This document shows positions 12,305-23,613 of a stretch of DNA of 64,000 bases, one piece after another. Origin of the DNA: Paraburkholderia nodosa DSM 21604 (lineage in GTDB: Bacteria; Pseudomonadota; Gammaproteobacteria; Burkholderiales; Burkholderiaceae); contig NZ_JAFA01000001.1 of NCBI RefSeq assembly GCF_000519185.1, forward strand, positions 248,001 through 312,000, given 5' to 3'. The notes below the pieces were generated by a model. The model did not search any database. It was not told the DNA's origin and worked only from the letters and a program-made list of their open reading frames with translations. The position numbers and the translations under genes are program-made. Position 1 is the stretch's first letter. The number at the start of each line of letters is the position of its first letter.

Positions 12305-12814
12305 ATGATTTTGATAGCGATGGGCGTGTCGGGCGCAGGCAAGACACGCATCGGCGAATTGCTCGCCGAGCGCCTCAAGTGCACCTTCACCGACGGCGAC
12401 GCCTTCCACAGCGAAGCCAACAAAAAGAAGATGCACGACGGCATTCCCCTCACCGACGACGACCGCTGGCCGTGGCTGCGTACGATTCGCGCGGCGATCG
12501 AGGAGAAGCAGCGCGCCCACGAAACGGCCGTGTTCACCTGCTCGTCGCTCAAGCGCTCGTATCGCGACATCCTGCGCGGCAACGATCGCGACGTGTGCTT
12601 CGTCTACCTGAAGGGCTCGTTCGAAGTGCTGCACGAGCGCCTCGCATCGCGCACCGGCCACTTCTTCGACCCGTCGCTGCTGCAAAGCCAGCTCGACACG
12701 CTCGAAGCGCCGGGCGCGGACGAGGCGATCGAGGTGAGCATCGAGCTTACGCCCGAGCAGATCGTCGACGAGGTGATGAAGCAGATGGAAACGCGCCGCA
12801 ATCAGGCCTCCTGA
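12305..12814 (+). CDS. gntK: Gluconokinase
   Basis: Phosphorylates gluconate to 6-phosphogluconate, the substrate of Edd. The protein is 169 aa, the normal size. The P-loop MGVSGAGKTRIGELL begins at residue 6; FTDGDAFHSEANKKKMHDGIPLTDDDRWPWL contains the substrate site (read as two adjacent blocks, residues 29-59), and CSSLKRSYRDILR and HFFDPSLLQSQLDTLE are further family marks. The ribosome site GACAGGAG is 7 bases upstream. It follows the permease gene by 79 bases and is closed by the shared terminator at 12858. Confidence 0.96.
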   Translation: MILIAMGVSGAGKTRIGELLAERLKCTFTDGDAFHSEANKKKMHDGIPLTDDDRWPWLRTIRAAIEEKQRAHETAVFTCSSLKRSYRDILRGNDRDVCFVYLKGSFEVLHERLASRTGHFFDPSLLQSQLDTLEAPGADEAIEVSIELTPEQIVDEVMKQMETRRNQAS

Positions 12815-12857
12815 TCTCGCGGCCACGCACGATCACGCGATCGTGCGGCGGTAAACG

Positions 12858-12890
12858 AAAAAGCGCTCGATTCGATCGAGCGCTTTTTTT
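12858..12890. terminator. Bidirectional terminator between gntK and purB
   Basis: Perfect 8-bp core stem (GCGCTCGA/TCGAGCGC) with a 5-base loop, flanked by an A-run on the left and a T-run on the right. It can stop both the rightward gnt transcript and the leftward purB transcript. Confidence 0.9.
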
Positions 12891-12910
12891 ATGGCCTTGC
12901 GGTGTCGCGA

Positions 12911-14533
<1,623 letters not shown>

Positions 14534-14553
14534 TTAATCAAATACTTGCTGCC

Positions 14554-16356
14554 ATGACTCTCGATGCTCCCATTCTCGCTACCGGCCAGGCCGCTGACCT
14601 GATCGAAGCCGGCCTGGCTTGCCACCGCGCGGGCCGGATCGACGACGCCCACGCTTACTATCAGTCCGCGCTCGCGGCGCAGCCCGACGATCCCGGCGCA
14701 CTGCACTACCTCGGCGTGATCGCGCTCGGCCGCGACCAACTGCGGGAAGCCGCCGCGCTGATGGACCGCGCGCTCGCGCAGGCGCCCGGCAACGCCGAAT
14801 ATCTGGCCAACCGCGGCGTGGTCGCGAACCGCCTTGGCGACCATGCTGGCGCCGCCGCCTGGCAGCGCAAGGCGCTGGCGCTCGCGCCCGGCTTCGCGAA
14901 CGCGCACAACAATCTCGGCAATGCGCTGATGGAACTCGGCGATCTCGCCGGCGCGGCGCAGCACTATCGGCGTGCGCGTTCGCTGGAGCCACGATCCGCA
15001 CACTTCGCGTTCAATCTCGGGCGAGCACTGGAAGCCACCGGCGAAAAAGACGCCGCACTTGCGCAGTTCCGCACAGCCGCCGCGCTCGATCCCCGCGATC
15101 TGAAGACGTTGGTCCACATGGGCCGGCTACTGCGCGCGATGGAGAAGTACGCCGAAGCGGCCGCCTGCTTCGAGGCTGTGATTGCACGCGAGCCCGACAA
15201 CGTGCTCGCGCTCTTCGAACTCGGCTATGCCTATGACGCGATGCACCGCTACGAAGCGGCGATCCCGCTCTACCGGCGTGCCGCGACACTCAAGCCCGAT
15301 GCGGCGGGCATCGTCAACAATCTGGCCTTCGCGCTGACCGCGCTGGCGCGCTACGACGAAGCGGAGATCGACTATCGCCGCGCACTGGAACTGAACCCCG
15401 ACTTGCCGGAATCGCGCTTTCAGCTCGGCATGCTGATGCTGCGGCGCGACGACTATACCGGCGGCTGGCCGCTCTTCGAGAACCGCAAGCTCACCTCGAC
15501 CGCCAGAGCCAACTACCGCAAGCTGCCGTGCCCCGAGTGGCTGGGCGAGCCGCTGGAAGGCAAGCGTTTCCTGATCTGCCGCGAGCAGGGCGTGGGCGAT
15601 CAGATCCAGTTCGTGCGCTACGCGGGCCTGCTGGCGCAGATGGGCGCGCAGGTTCACGCGTGGGTCGCGCCGGAACTGGCGTCGCTCGCGGCGACGGTGC
15701 CGGGCGTCGCAGGCGTGCTCGACGCCGCGCCGAGCGACGAAGCCATCGCCTCGCAATACGACTACTGGTGCGACGTGATGAGCCTGCCGCTGAAATTTCC
15801 CGGCCGGCCGATCTACGCCGACACGCCGTATATGCGCGCCGATACCGTGCAGGCCGCCGCCTGGCGTGCCCGCGTGAACGCGCTGGCCGGCGCCGCGCAG
15901 CGCCGTATCGGGCTCGTCTGGGCGGGCAACCCGCGCCACCATTTCGACGCTTTCCGTTCCGTGCCGCTCAAGTCGCTTCTGCCGCTGTCCGCACTCGCCG
16001 GCAACGCCTGGTTCGCGCTCCAGAAAGGCCCGGCGGCCGCGCAGCTTGCGGCGGTCGCGGGCCGCTGGCCGATGGACGCGCCCGGCGACGATCTGCACGA
16101 CTTCGCGGCCACAGCGGCGCTCATCGAGGCGCTCGACCTCGTCATCACGGTCGATACTTCGGTGGCGCACCTCGCCGGCGCGCTCGGCAAGCCCGTGTGG
16201 GTGCTGCTCGCCGCGCAGCCCGACTGGCGCTGGCGCAAGGATCGCGCCGATTCGGTCTGGTATCCGTCGGCGCGCGTGTTCCGCCAATCGACGCTCGGCG
16301 ACTGGCGCGGCGTGGTCGCCGAACTGGAAGCCGCGCTTTCCGGGGCTTCCCGCTAA
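14554..16356 (+). CDS. TPR-repeat protein with C-terminal glycosyltransferase-like domain
   Basis: 600 aa. Residues about 10-290 are tandem tetratricopeptide repeats (for example ALHYLGVIALGRDQLREAAA, ANAHNNLGNALMELGDLAGA, ALFELGYAYDAMHRYEAAIP). A domain resembling GT9/GT41-type glycosyltransferases follows, with EQGVGDQIQFVRYAGLL near residue 344, RIGLVWAGNPRHH near 450, and VDTSVAHLAGALGKPVWVLL near 531. Such proteins may glycosylate proteins or surface polymers, but the acceptor is unknown here. The ATG at 14554 is preferred; a GTG at 14509 would add 15 residues. No sugar operon surrounds it, so it is an orphan. It is divergent from purB. Confidence 0.75.
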   Translation: MTLDAPILATGQAADLIEAGLACHRAGRIDDAHAYYQSALAAQPDDPGALHYLGVIALGRDQLREAAALMDRALAQAPGNAEYLANRGVVANRLGDHAGAAAWQRKALALAPGFANAHNNLGNALMELGDLAGAAQHYRRARSLEPRSAHFAFNLGRALEATGEKDAALAQFRTAAALDPRDLKTLVHMGRLLRAMEKYAEAAACFEAVIAREPDNVLALFELGYAYDAMHRYEAAIPLYRRAATLKPDAAGIVNNLAFALTALARYDEAEIDYRRALELNPDLPESRFQLGMLMLRRDDYTGGWPLFENRKLTSTARANYRKLPCPEWLGEPLEGKRFLICREQGVGDQIQFVRYAGLLAQMGAQVHAWVAPELASLAATVPGVAGVLDAAPSDEAIASQYDYWCDVMSLPLKFPGRPIYADTPYMRADTVQAAAWRARVNALAGAAQRRIGLVWAGNPRHHFDAFRSVPLKSLLPLSALAGNAWFALQKGPAAAQLAAVAGRWPMDAPGDDLHDFAATAALIEALDLVITVDTSVAHLAGALGKPVWVLLAAQPDWRWRKDRADSVWYPSARVFRQSTLGDWRGVVAELEAALSGASR

Positions 16357-16456
16357 GGAACCCGGCCGGCGCGCCGCGCGATATTCGCCGCACCGGCGCC
16401 CAGGCGCGCGCCAGCGGGCCTAGAATGCGGACTTCTCATCCGCTCGCTGGCCCCGC

Positions 16457-17413
16457 ATGGAACTCAAATGGCTCGAAGACTTCGTCTCGCTTGCAGAGAC
16501 GCATAGTTTCAGTCGCTCGGCCGAGCTGCGCCACGTGACGCAGCCGGCTTTCTCGCGCCGCATCCAGGCGCTCGAGGCGTGGCTCGGCACCGAGCTGATC
16601 GATCGTTCGGTTTATCCGACGCGCCTCACGGCGGCGGGCCAGGTCTTCTACGAGCAGGCGCTCGCGATGCTTTCGCAGTTTCACGAGGCGCGCACCCTGT
16701 TGCGCGGCCACACGGCCACGCCGGCCGCGACGATCGAGTTCGCGGTGCCGCACACCCTTTCGCTCACGTACTTTCCGCGCTGGCTGCAGCGCATCGAGGC
16801 AAAGCTCGGCCGCATCCACACGCGGCTGCGCGCGCTGAACGTGCACGACGCCGTGCTCTCGCTGGTGGAGGGCGGCTGCGACCTCGTGATGGGCTATCAC
16901 CACCCGAGCCACCCCGTCACGCTCGACCCCGCGCGTTACGACACGTTGACGCTCGGTATCGAGTCGATCAGCCCGTATTCGGCGCCGCAGCGCGCGGGTC
17001 GTGCGCGTTACACGCTGCCCGGCACGCCCGATGCGCCCACACCGTATCTCTCGTATACGCCGAACGCGTATCTCGGCCGCATGACCGAGGTGATCGTTGC
17101 CAATGCACCGGCGCGGCTCTATCTGGACCGCGTGTACGAAACGGACATGGCAGAAGGGCTCAAGGCGATGACGCTGGCCGGGCACGGCATCGCCTTCTTG
17201 CCGCACAGCGCGGTGGAGGACGCCGTGGCCCAGGGCGAGCTGATCCGCCTCGACCGCGGCACGCGCGGCGTGCCGGAGGGCCAGTTCACGCTCGATATGG
17301 AGATCCGCCTCTATCGCGACAAGCTCGCGACCCAGGGCGACGATGCGCGCCAGGCGCTCGTGCGCGAGCTGTGGGAAGCGGTCAGCGAGGAACTTGCGCA
17401 GGGCAAGCGCTGA
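16457..17413 (+). CDS. LysR-family transcriptional regulator
   Basis: 318 aa. The N-terminal helix-turn-helix (WLEDFVSLAETHSFSRSAEL, then RHVTQPAFSRRIQALEAWLG) is followed by a type 2 periplasmic-binding-like effector domain. The HTH resembles that of E. coli HypT (YjiE), but the effector and targets cannot be told from sequence. The next gene, 200 bases downstream on the same strand, is glutamate dehydrogenase, and the gap holds a T-N11-A palindrome of the kind LysR proteins bind. This makes regulation of gdhA by this protein plausible. Confidence 0.88.
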   Translation: MELKWLEDFVSLAETHSFSRSAELRHVTQPAFSRRIQALEAWLGTELIDRSVYPTRLTAAGQVFYEQALAMLSQFHEARTLLRGHTATPAATIEFAVPHTLSLTYFPRWLQRIEAKLGRIHTRLRALNVHDAVLSLVEGGCDLVMGYHHPSHPVTLDPARYDTLTLGIESISPYSAPQRAGRARYTLPGTPDAPTPYLSYTPNAYLGRMTEVIVANAPARLYLDRVYETDMAEGLKAMTLAGHGIAFLPHSAVEDAVAQGELIRLDRGTRGVPEGQFTLDMEIRLYRDKLATQGDDARQALVRELWEAVSEELAQGKR

Positions 17414-17518
17414 CGAAGCGGCAAGCTGGACTCACAACAGCCGCGCAAACAGTCAGGCTATTTCAGTCTGTAAGGCCTGGGGCACGGAGCCCGCGACACG
17501 TTTTTTCGACTTCGTGGG

Positions 17519-17541
17519 CGTTATGCACGAAAAGCATAACG
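17519..17541. promoter_or_regulatory. Candidate LysR-type box upstream of glutamate dehydrogenase
   Basis: Eight-base arms CGTTATGC and GCATAACG with a seven-base centre. The inner ATGC-N7-GCAT fits the T-N11-A rule of LysR boxes. It lies 74 bases before the gdhA ATG and 105 bases after the LysR gene. A possible promoter follows (TTGGAT 17558-17563, GACAAT 17582-17587, spacer 18). Confidence 0.55.
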
Positions 17542-17614
17542 GGATGATCAAACGGCATTGGATTTCACGTGGGCGTTTTCTGACAATGGCACCACTTGTT
17601 CGATCGGAGCGTTC

Positions 17615-18901
17615 ATGTCATCCCAACAGCAGTCGGTTCCTTCCTATCTCCACGCCGATGATCTCGGCCCCTGGGGCAACTATCTTCGTCAGGTCGACCG
17701 CGTGGCGCCGTATCTCGGCTCGCTCTCGCGCTGGCTCGAAACGCTCAAGCGTCCGAAGCGCATCCTGATCGTCGACTGCCCCATCGAACTCGATAACGGC
17801 ACCGTTGCACACTTCGAAGGCTATCGTGTCCAGCACAACGTTTCGCGTGGTCCCGGCAAGGGCGGCGTGCGTTATCACCAGGACGTTACGCTCTCCGAAG
17901 TAATGGCGCTTTCCGCGTGGATGTCCGTGAAGAACGCCGCAGTGAACGTGCCGTACGGCGGCGCGAAGGGCGGTATCCGCGTCGATCCGCGCACGCTTTC
18001 ACGTGGTGAGCTCGAGCGCGTGACGCGTCGCTACACCAGCGAAATCGGCATCATCATCGGACCGAACACCGACATTCCCGCGCCGGACGTCAACACGAAC
18101 GAGCAGATCATGGCGTGGATGATGGACACCTACTCGATGAACCAGGGCCAGACGGCCACGGGCGTCGTGACGGGCAAACCCATCTCGCTCGGCGGCTCGC
18201 TTGGCCGCCGCGAAGCCACGGGCCGCGGCGTGTTCGTCGTCGGCTGCGAGTCCGCGCGCCGCACGGGTCTTTCGATCGACGGCGCACGCATTGCGGTGCA
18301 GGGCTTCGGCAACGTGGGCGGCATTGCCGCGCGCCTCTTCCAGGAAGCCGGCTCGAAAATCGTCGCCGTGCAAGACCATTCCGGCTCGCTCTACAACTCG
18401 AGCGGCATGAACGCGGAAGCGCTACTCGAGCACGTTGCGAAGACGGGCGGCGTGGCGGGCTTTGCGGGCGCCGAGGTGATGGAGAACGACGAATTCTGGA
18501 CCGTCGAAACCGACATCCTCATTCCGGCCGCGCTGGAAAACCAGATCACCGAGAAGAACGCGGGCAAGATCCGCACGAAGATCATCGTGGAAGGCGCGAA
18601 CGGCCCGACCACGACGGCAGCCGACGACATCCTGCACGACAAGGGCGTGCTCGTGATCCCCGACGTGGTGGCGAACGCAGGCGGCGTGACCGTTTCGTAC
18701 TTCGAGTGGGTGCAGGACTTCTCGAGCTTCTTCTGGACCGAGCACGAAATTAACGAACGTCTCGAACGCGTGATGCGCGAAGCCTTTACGGCGGTGTGGC
18801 AAGTGTCGAGCGAGCAGAAGGTCTCGATGCGTACCGCGGCGTTCATCGTGGCATGTAAGCGCATCCTGATGGCGCGCGAAATGCGTGGTCTGTATCCCTG
18901 A
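17615..18901 (+). CDS. gdhA: Glutamate dehydrogenase (Glu/Leu/Phe/Val dehydrogenase family)
   Basis: Reversible oxidative deamination of glutamate to 2-oxoglutarate and ammonia. The protein is 428 aa. The N-terminal substrate domain contains [19 protein letters not shown] near residue 76 and the catalytic-lysine motif [14 protein letters not shown] near 110; the Rossmann domain carries [19 protein letters not shown] near 227 and [10 protein letters not shown] near 325. The start [12 protein letters not shown] at 17615 follows GGAG at 7 bases. The small hexameric type is usually NAD-linked, but cofactor choice is not settled by eye. The glutamate transporter gltIJKL lies just downstream, giving a local glutamate theme. 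Confidence 0.93.
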   Translation: MSSQQQSVPSYLHADDLGPWGNYLRQVDRVAPYLGSLSRWLETLKRPKRILIVDCPIELDNGTVAHFEGYRVQHNVSRGPGKGGVRYHQDVTLSEVMALSAWMSVKNAAVNVPYGGAKGGIRVDPRTLSRGELERVTRRYTSEIGIIIGPNTDIPAPDVNTNEQIMAWMMDTYSMNQGQTATGVVTGKPISLGGSLGRREATGRGVFVVGCESARRTGLSIDGARIAVQGFGNVGGIAARLFQEAGSKIVAVQDHSGSLYNSSGMNAEALLEHVAKTGGVAGFAGAEVMENDEFWTVETDILIPAALENQITEKNAGKIRTKIIVEGANGPTTTAADDILHDKGVLVIPDVVANAGGVTVSYFEWVQDFSSFFWTEHEINERLERVMREAFTAVWQVSSEQKVSMRTAAFIVACKRILMAREMRGLYP

Positions 18902-19019
18902 TTGCACCCGGCTGGCAGGCGTCGCGACGCTGCAAGCCTTGCCACGCAAGGCGCGCCGCGAAGTGACGAAAGCATGACCGCGCCGTGACAGGTTTTTGCG
19001 CCGCACATCAAGGCGCATA

Positions 19020-19056
19020 GAAGGCGGACGTTCTCCACAAGGGGGCGTCCGCCTTC
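19020..19056 (+). other. Hairpin downstream of gdhA
   Basis: Eleven-base-pair perfect stem (19020-19030 with 19046-19056) around a 15-base loop. There is no T-run, so it is an imperfect terminator or an RNA-stabilising 3' structure for gdhA. Confidence 0.45.
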
Positions 19057-19086
19057 GCACATTCAGGCGTTGCGCCAGGGTCACTC

Positions 19087-19117
19087 TTGATTCTTTCAAA
19101 AAAATTACTTTGATAAA
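19087..19117 (+). promoter_or_regulatory. Probable sigma-70 promoter of gltI
   Basis: TTGATT at 19087-19092 as -35 and TTGATA/GATAAA at 19110-19117 as -10, spacer 17-19. The region is unusually AT-rich for this genome. It lies about 30 bases before the gltI start. Confidence 0.55.
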
Positions 19118-19147
19118 CTGACGGCGGTTCTTGTACCGGAGAAAACA

Positions 19148-20041
19148 ATGCAAATCAAAAAGACCGCCGCTCTGCTCGCACTCCTTGGTTTCGTCGCCAC
19201 CAGCGCTTTCGCGCAGGACGCGGGCACCCTCAAGAAGATCAAGGACACGGGCGTCATCTCGCTGGGGCACCGCGAGTCGTCCATTCCTTTTTCGTACTAC
19301 GACGACAAGCAGAATGTGATCGGCTACTCGCAAGACTACGCGATGAAAATCGTCGAGGCAGTCAAGCAGAAGCTGAACATGCCTAACCTGAAGGTCAAGA
19401 TGGTGCCCATCACGTCGCAGAACCGCATTCCGCTCGTGCAAAACGGCACGGTGGACATCGAATGCGGCTCGACCACGAACAATGCCGAACGTCAGCAGCA
19501 GGCCGCCTTCACGAACACGATCTTCGTGATCGGCACGCGCCTCATGACGAAGAAGGATTCGGGCGTCAAGGACTTCGCCGACCTCAAGGGCAAGACCGTC
19601 GTGACGACGGCGGGCACGACGTCCGAGCGCCTGCTGCGCAAGATGAACCAGGACAAGAGCATGGGCATGAACATCATCAGCGCGAAGGATCACGGCGAGT
19701 CGTTCATGACGCTCTCCACGGGCCGCGCAGTGGCGTTCATGATGGACGATGCGCTGCTCGCGGGCGAGCGCGCCAAGTCGAACAATCCGGGCGACTTCGT
19801 GATCGTCGGCCAGCCGCAGTCGCGTGAGGCGTACGGCTGCATGATGCGCAAGAACGACCCCGAGTTCAAGAAGGTCGCCGACGACGCCATCGCCAAGGTC
19901 CAGACCTCGGGCGAAGGCGAAACGATCTACAAGAAGTGGTTCGAATCGCCGATCCCGCCGAAGGGTCTCAACCTGAACTTCCCGATGAGCGAAGACATGA
20001 AAGCGCTGTTCAAGAATCCGAACGACAAGGCGATCGATTAA
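19148..20041 (+). CDS. gltI: Glutamate/aspartate ABC transporter, periplasmic binding protein
   Basis: 297 aa. The Sec signal peptide MQIKKTAALLALLGFVATSA ends at an A-F-A/QD cleavage site near residue 22. The mature protein is a type 2 periplasmic binding protein for polar amino acids: DTGVISLGHRESSIPFSYYD, IPLVQNGTVDIECGSTTNNA and TAGTTSERLLRKMN are typical of GltI. It captures glutamate and aspartate in the periplasm and delivers them to GltJK. A GGAGAAAA ribosome site precedes the ATG. It heads gltIJKL; a strong stem-loop with a T-run separates it from gltJ and would give more binding protein than membrane parts. Confidence 0.96.
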   Translation: MQIKKTAALLALLGFVATSAFAQDAGTLKKIKDTGVISLGHRESSIPFSYYDDKQNVIGYSQDYAMKIVEAVKQKLNMPNLKVKMVPITSQNRIPLVQNGTVDIECGSTTNNAERQQQAAFTNTIFVIGTRLMTKKDSGVKDFADLKGKTVVTTAGTTSERLLRKMNQDKSMGMNIISAKDHGESFMTLSTGRAVAFMMDDALLAGERAKSNNPGDFVIVGQPQSREAYGCMMRKNDPEFKKVADDAIAKVQTSGEGETIYKKWFESPIPPKGLNLNFPMSEDMKALFKNPNDKAID

Positions 20042-20083
20042 CACGGCCCCGGCCGGTCGACCCGCATTTAGCGTTTAGCACGG

Positions 20084-20119
20084 AACGGAAGAAGCGCCGC
20101 TTCTTCCGTTCTTTTTCTT
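20084..20119 (+). terminator. Stem-loop with T-run between gltI and gltJ
   Basis: Twelve-base-pair perfect stem (20084-20095 with 20099-20110, loop of three) followed by CTTTTTCTT. It looks like an intrinsic terminator but lies inside the operon, so it is probably leaky. The gltJ ribosome site lies directly after it (GGAG at 20120-20123). Confidence 0.75.
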
Positions 20120-20129
20120 GGAGTCTCTG

Positions 20130-20870
20130 ATGTCCTATCACTGGAACTGGGGCATTCTGCTCAGCCCGGTCTCGACGGGCGAACCCACCACGTACCTCGG
20201 CTGGATCCTCTCCGGCCTCTGGGTGACGGTCTCGGTGTCGCTGTGCGCGTGGGTAATCGCGCTCATCGTCGGGTCGTTCTTCGGCGTGCTGCGCACGGTG
20301 CCAAACAGGTTTCTCGCCGCCGTCGGCACAGTTTATGTGGCGATCTTCCGCAATATTCCGCTTATCGCGCAGTTCTTCATCTGGTATTTCGTGCTGCCGG
20401 AAATCGTGCCGCAAGCGCTCGGCAATGCGTTCAAGCAGTCGCCGCCGGGCCTGCAGTTCTTCACGGCGTCGGTGGTGTGTCTCGGGCTCTTTACCGCGGC
20501 GCGCGTGTGCGAGCAGGTGCGCTCGGGCATCAACGCGCTGCCGCGCGGCCAGCGCGCAGCCGGCCTCGCCATGGGCTTCACGCAGTGGCAGACGTACCGC
20601 TATGTGCTGCTGCCGGTGGCGTATCGCATCATCGTGCCGCCGCTCACCTCCGAGTTCCTCAACATCTTCAAGAACTCGGCGGTCGCTTCGACGATCGGCC
20701 TGCTCGATTTGTCGGCCCAGGCGCGTCAGCTCGTCGACTACACGGCGCAGACCTATGAGTCGTTCATCGCCGTCACGCTCGCTTACGTGCTCATCAACCT
20801 CGTCGTCATGACGCTCATGCGCTGGGTCGAGGCGAAGTCGCGTCTGCCCGGCTACATCGGAGGCAAGTGA
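20130..20870 (+). CDS. gltJ: Glutamate/aspartate ABC transporter permease GltJ
   Basis: 246 aa inner-membrane permease of the His/Glu/Gln family. Hydrophobic segments lie at about residues 25-50, 60-80, 105-125, 175-195 and 210-232. [19 protein letters not shown] near residue 75 and the EAA loop ([20 protein letters not shown] near 135) mark the family. The ATG at 20130 has GGAG 6 bases upstream; a TTG twelve bases earlier is less likely. Its stop codon overlaps the gltK start by one base. Confidence 0.95.
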   Translation: MSYHWNWGILLSPVSTGEPTTYLGWILSGLWVTVSVSLCAWVIALIVGSFFGVLRTVPNRFLAAVGTVYVAIFRNIPLIAQFFIWYFVLPEIVPQALGNAFKQSPPGLQFFTASVVCLGLFTAARVCEQVRSGINALPRGQRAAGLAMGFTQWQTYRYVLLPVAYRIIVPPLTSEFLNIFKNSAVASTIGLLDLSAQARQLVDYTAQTYESFIAVTLAYVLINLVVMTLMRWVEAKSRLPGYIGGK

Positions 20871-21543
20871 TGCATCACTTCGACTGGAGCGGCATTCCGG
20901 GCGCGCTGCCCACGCTGTGGACGGGCGCGATCATCACGTTCAAGATCACGCTGTGCGCGATCGTGGTCGGCATTCTCTGGGGCACGCTGCTCGCGCTCAT
21001 GCGGCTTTCCAGCGTGAAGGCGCTCGAATGGTTCGCCAAGGGCTACGTCACGATCTTCCGCTCGATCCCGCTCGTGATGGTCCTGCTGTGGTTCTTCCTG
21101 ATCGTGCCGCAGGTGCTGCAAAACGTGCTGGGTCTCTCCCCCGACATCGACATTCGCCTCGCTTCCGCGATGATCGCGTTCTCGCTGTTCGAGGCCGCGT
21201 ATTATTCGGAGATCATTCGTGCGGGCATTCAGGCGGTGCCGCGCGGGCAGGTGAACGCGGCGTTCGCGCTCGGCATGCGCTACGGCCAGGCCATGCAATA
21301 CGTGGTGCTGCCGCAGGCGTTCCGCGCGATGGTGCCGCTCCTGCTTACGCAGGCCATCGTGCTGTTTCAGGACACCTCGCTCGTGTACGTGATCAGCCTC
21401 GCCGACTTCTTCCGCACGTCCACCAATATCGGCGACCGTGACGGGACGATGGTCGAAATGGTACTGTTCGCGGGCGCGTGTTATTTCGTGATTTGTGTGA
21501 TCGCGTCGAGCCTTGTGAAAGGTCTTCAGAAAAAGGTCGCAAG

Positions 21544-21547
<4 letters not shown>
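20870..21547 (+). CDS. gltK: Glutamate/aspartate ABC transporter permease GltK
   Basis: 225 aa permease pairing with GltJ. It shows [19 protein letters not shown] near residue 64 and the EAA loop [19 protein letters not shown] near 120, which contacts the ATPase. The start ATG shares its A with the gltJ stop codon, and its own stop lies within an ATGA overlap with gltL, so translation through J-K-L is probably coupled. Confidence 0.95.
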
Positions 21548-22269
<722 letters not shown>

Positions 22270-22286
22270 GGCTTCGCACGCGTCGA

Positions 22287-22319
22287 AAAAAAGCCGCGCT
22301 CGATGCGCGGCTTTTTCGT
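22287..22319. terminator. Terminator between gltL and the convergent amidotransferase gene
   Basis: Stem AAAAAGCCGCGC/GCGCGGCTTTTT with a five-base loop. It has a T-run on the right for gltIJKL and an A-run on the left that serves the leftward gene. Confidence 0.9.
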
Positions 22320-22336
22320 TTTGGGCGTCGCCCGGC

Positions 22337-23245
22337 TTACTCGCCCCAGGTCTGCAGGGCGGCCACGGCTTCCGGGTCGATCTCGCCCGGCTGGGCGGCG
22401 CACGGTGAGCTGGCCGAAGCGTCGAGCGAAGGGTTGGCGAGCTTGTCGAGCACCTTCTGCGGCACCGGCACGCTCGCCTGGGCGATCACGTCGCCGTGCT
22501 GGAACATCAGCAGGTCGCCGGGGGCGAAGCGCGTCCAGACCTCGTTGTCGGTGAGCGGCGCGGTGGCGATCACGGCCACGCGATCCTCGGGCGTCGTGTA
22601 TTTGGCGAAGTCGATGGAGACATCGGCGTCGACGAGATGGGCCGTCGAAAACGGCCAGCGTCGCACGAGATAGTAGAGGTGCGTCGAGCAATGCGCGAAC
22701 AGCGCCTGGCCGTTCGACATCAGGAAGTTGAAGACGCCGAATTGCGTGACTTCGCGCGTGAGCGACTCCAGCGCGGCGAACAGCTCGGCGAGCGGCGGCT
22801 GCGCACCGGGGAACGCCTTGCGCAAGCCTTGTAGCAGCAGGCAGAACGCGCGCTCGCTATCGGTCGTGCCAACCGGCTGGTAGACGCCCGACATCACCGG
22901 ATTGAAGTCCTGAAGGTCGCCGTTGTGCGCGAAGATCCAGTGCCGGCCCCACAGCTCGCGCTGGAACGGATGACTGTTCTCGAGCGCGCAGTTGCCTTGC
23001 GTGGCCTTGCGGATGTGGGCGATGGTGTTGCGCGACTTGATGGGGTAGTGCTTGACCATCTCGGCGATCGGCGAACGCGCCGAGGCCTCGTTGTCGATGA
23101 AGAGGCGGCAGGCCTTGTCCTCGAAGAACGCGATACCCCAGCCGTCGGCGTGGTGATCGGTGGCGCCGCCGCGCGCCGCGAATCCTGTGAAGGAGAACGT
23201 GACGTCCGTCGGCGCGGCGCAATTCATTCCGAGAAGTTGGCACAT
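22337..23245 (-). CDS. Class II glutamine amidotransferase, YafJ type
   Basis: 302 aa. MCQLLGMNC begins with the N-terminal nucleophile Cys2 of Ntn-type glutaminases, so the first Met would be removed. HHADGWGIAFFED near residue 31, HIRKATQGNCALENSHPF near 77 and FAHNGDLQDFNP near 105 form the glutaminase site. No synthase domain is fused, so the acceptor of the ammonia is unknown. Relatives are annotated YafJ or EgtC-like; the ergothioneine partner genes are not near. It converges on gltL. Confidence 0.88.
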   Translation of the reverse strand: MCQLLGMNCAAPTDVTFSFTGFAARGGATDHHADGWGIAFFEDKACRLFIDNEASARSPIAEMVKHYPIKSRNTIAHIRKATQGNCALENSHPFQRELWGRHWIFAHNGDLQDFNPVMSGVYQPVGTTDSERAFCLLLQGLRKAFPGAQPPLAELFAALESLTREVTQFGVFNFLMSNGQALFAHCSTHLYYLVRRWPFSTAHLVDADVSIDFAKYTTPEDRVAVIATAPLTDNEVWTRFAPGDLLMFQHGDVIAQASVPVPQKVLDKLANPSLDASASSPCAAQPGEIDPEAVAALQTWGE

Positions 23246-23613
23246 GGTGCTGATGGTGCGTAATGCGACTGGGACGGCGGCTGCAGTGGTAGGCGGGACC
23301 CGCCGTCGACCCGTTACAATAATGATTTCCCAAGCATATCACCGGCCTGCGGGTCGCCAATACGAAATTTGTCGGATGCATTGCAGGCCTGCGCAGAAGG
23401 GCGCGTGCCGGCGTCGATGCAGCGCGGATTGTCGTGCGCACGCGACGGTGCGGGCAACGCGCGCGCGTTGGGCTAGCATCGACCAGCATCGATCGACGCC
23501 GCGGTTTTTCCCGTGATATGCCCGGAATTTCCGGCAGCCTGGGCGCGTTCCAAGCGAACTTGCCGCCGTTCATTCATACCGCTGTTGCTTCACTACCGCG
23601 CCTGACTCTTGCC
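23246..23613. other. Gene-free gap between amidotransferase gene and pyrC
   Basis: 368 bases holding the divergent upstream regions of both genes. A TACAAT hexamer is at 23315-23320 but without a good -35 on the plus strand. No Shine-Dalgarno precedes the pyrC ATG. I see no small gene, repeat or terminator here. Confidence 0.5.
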
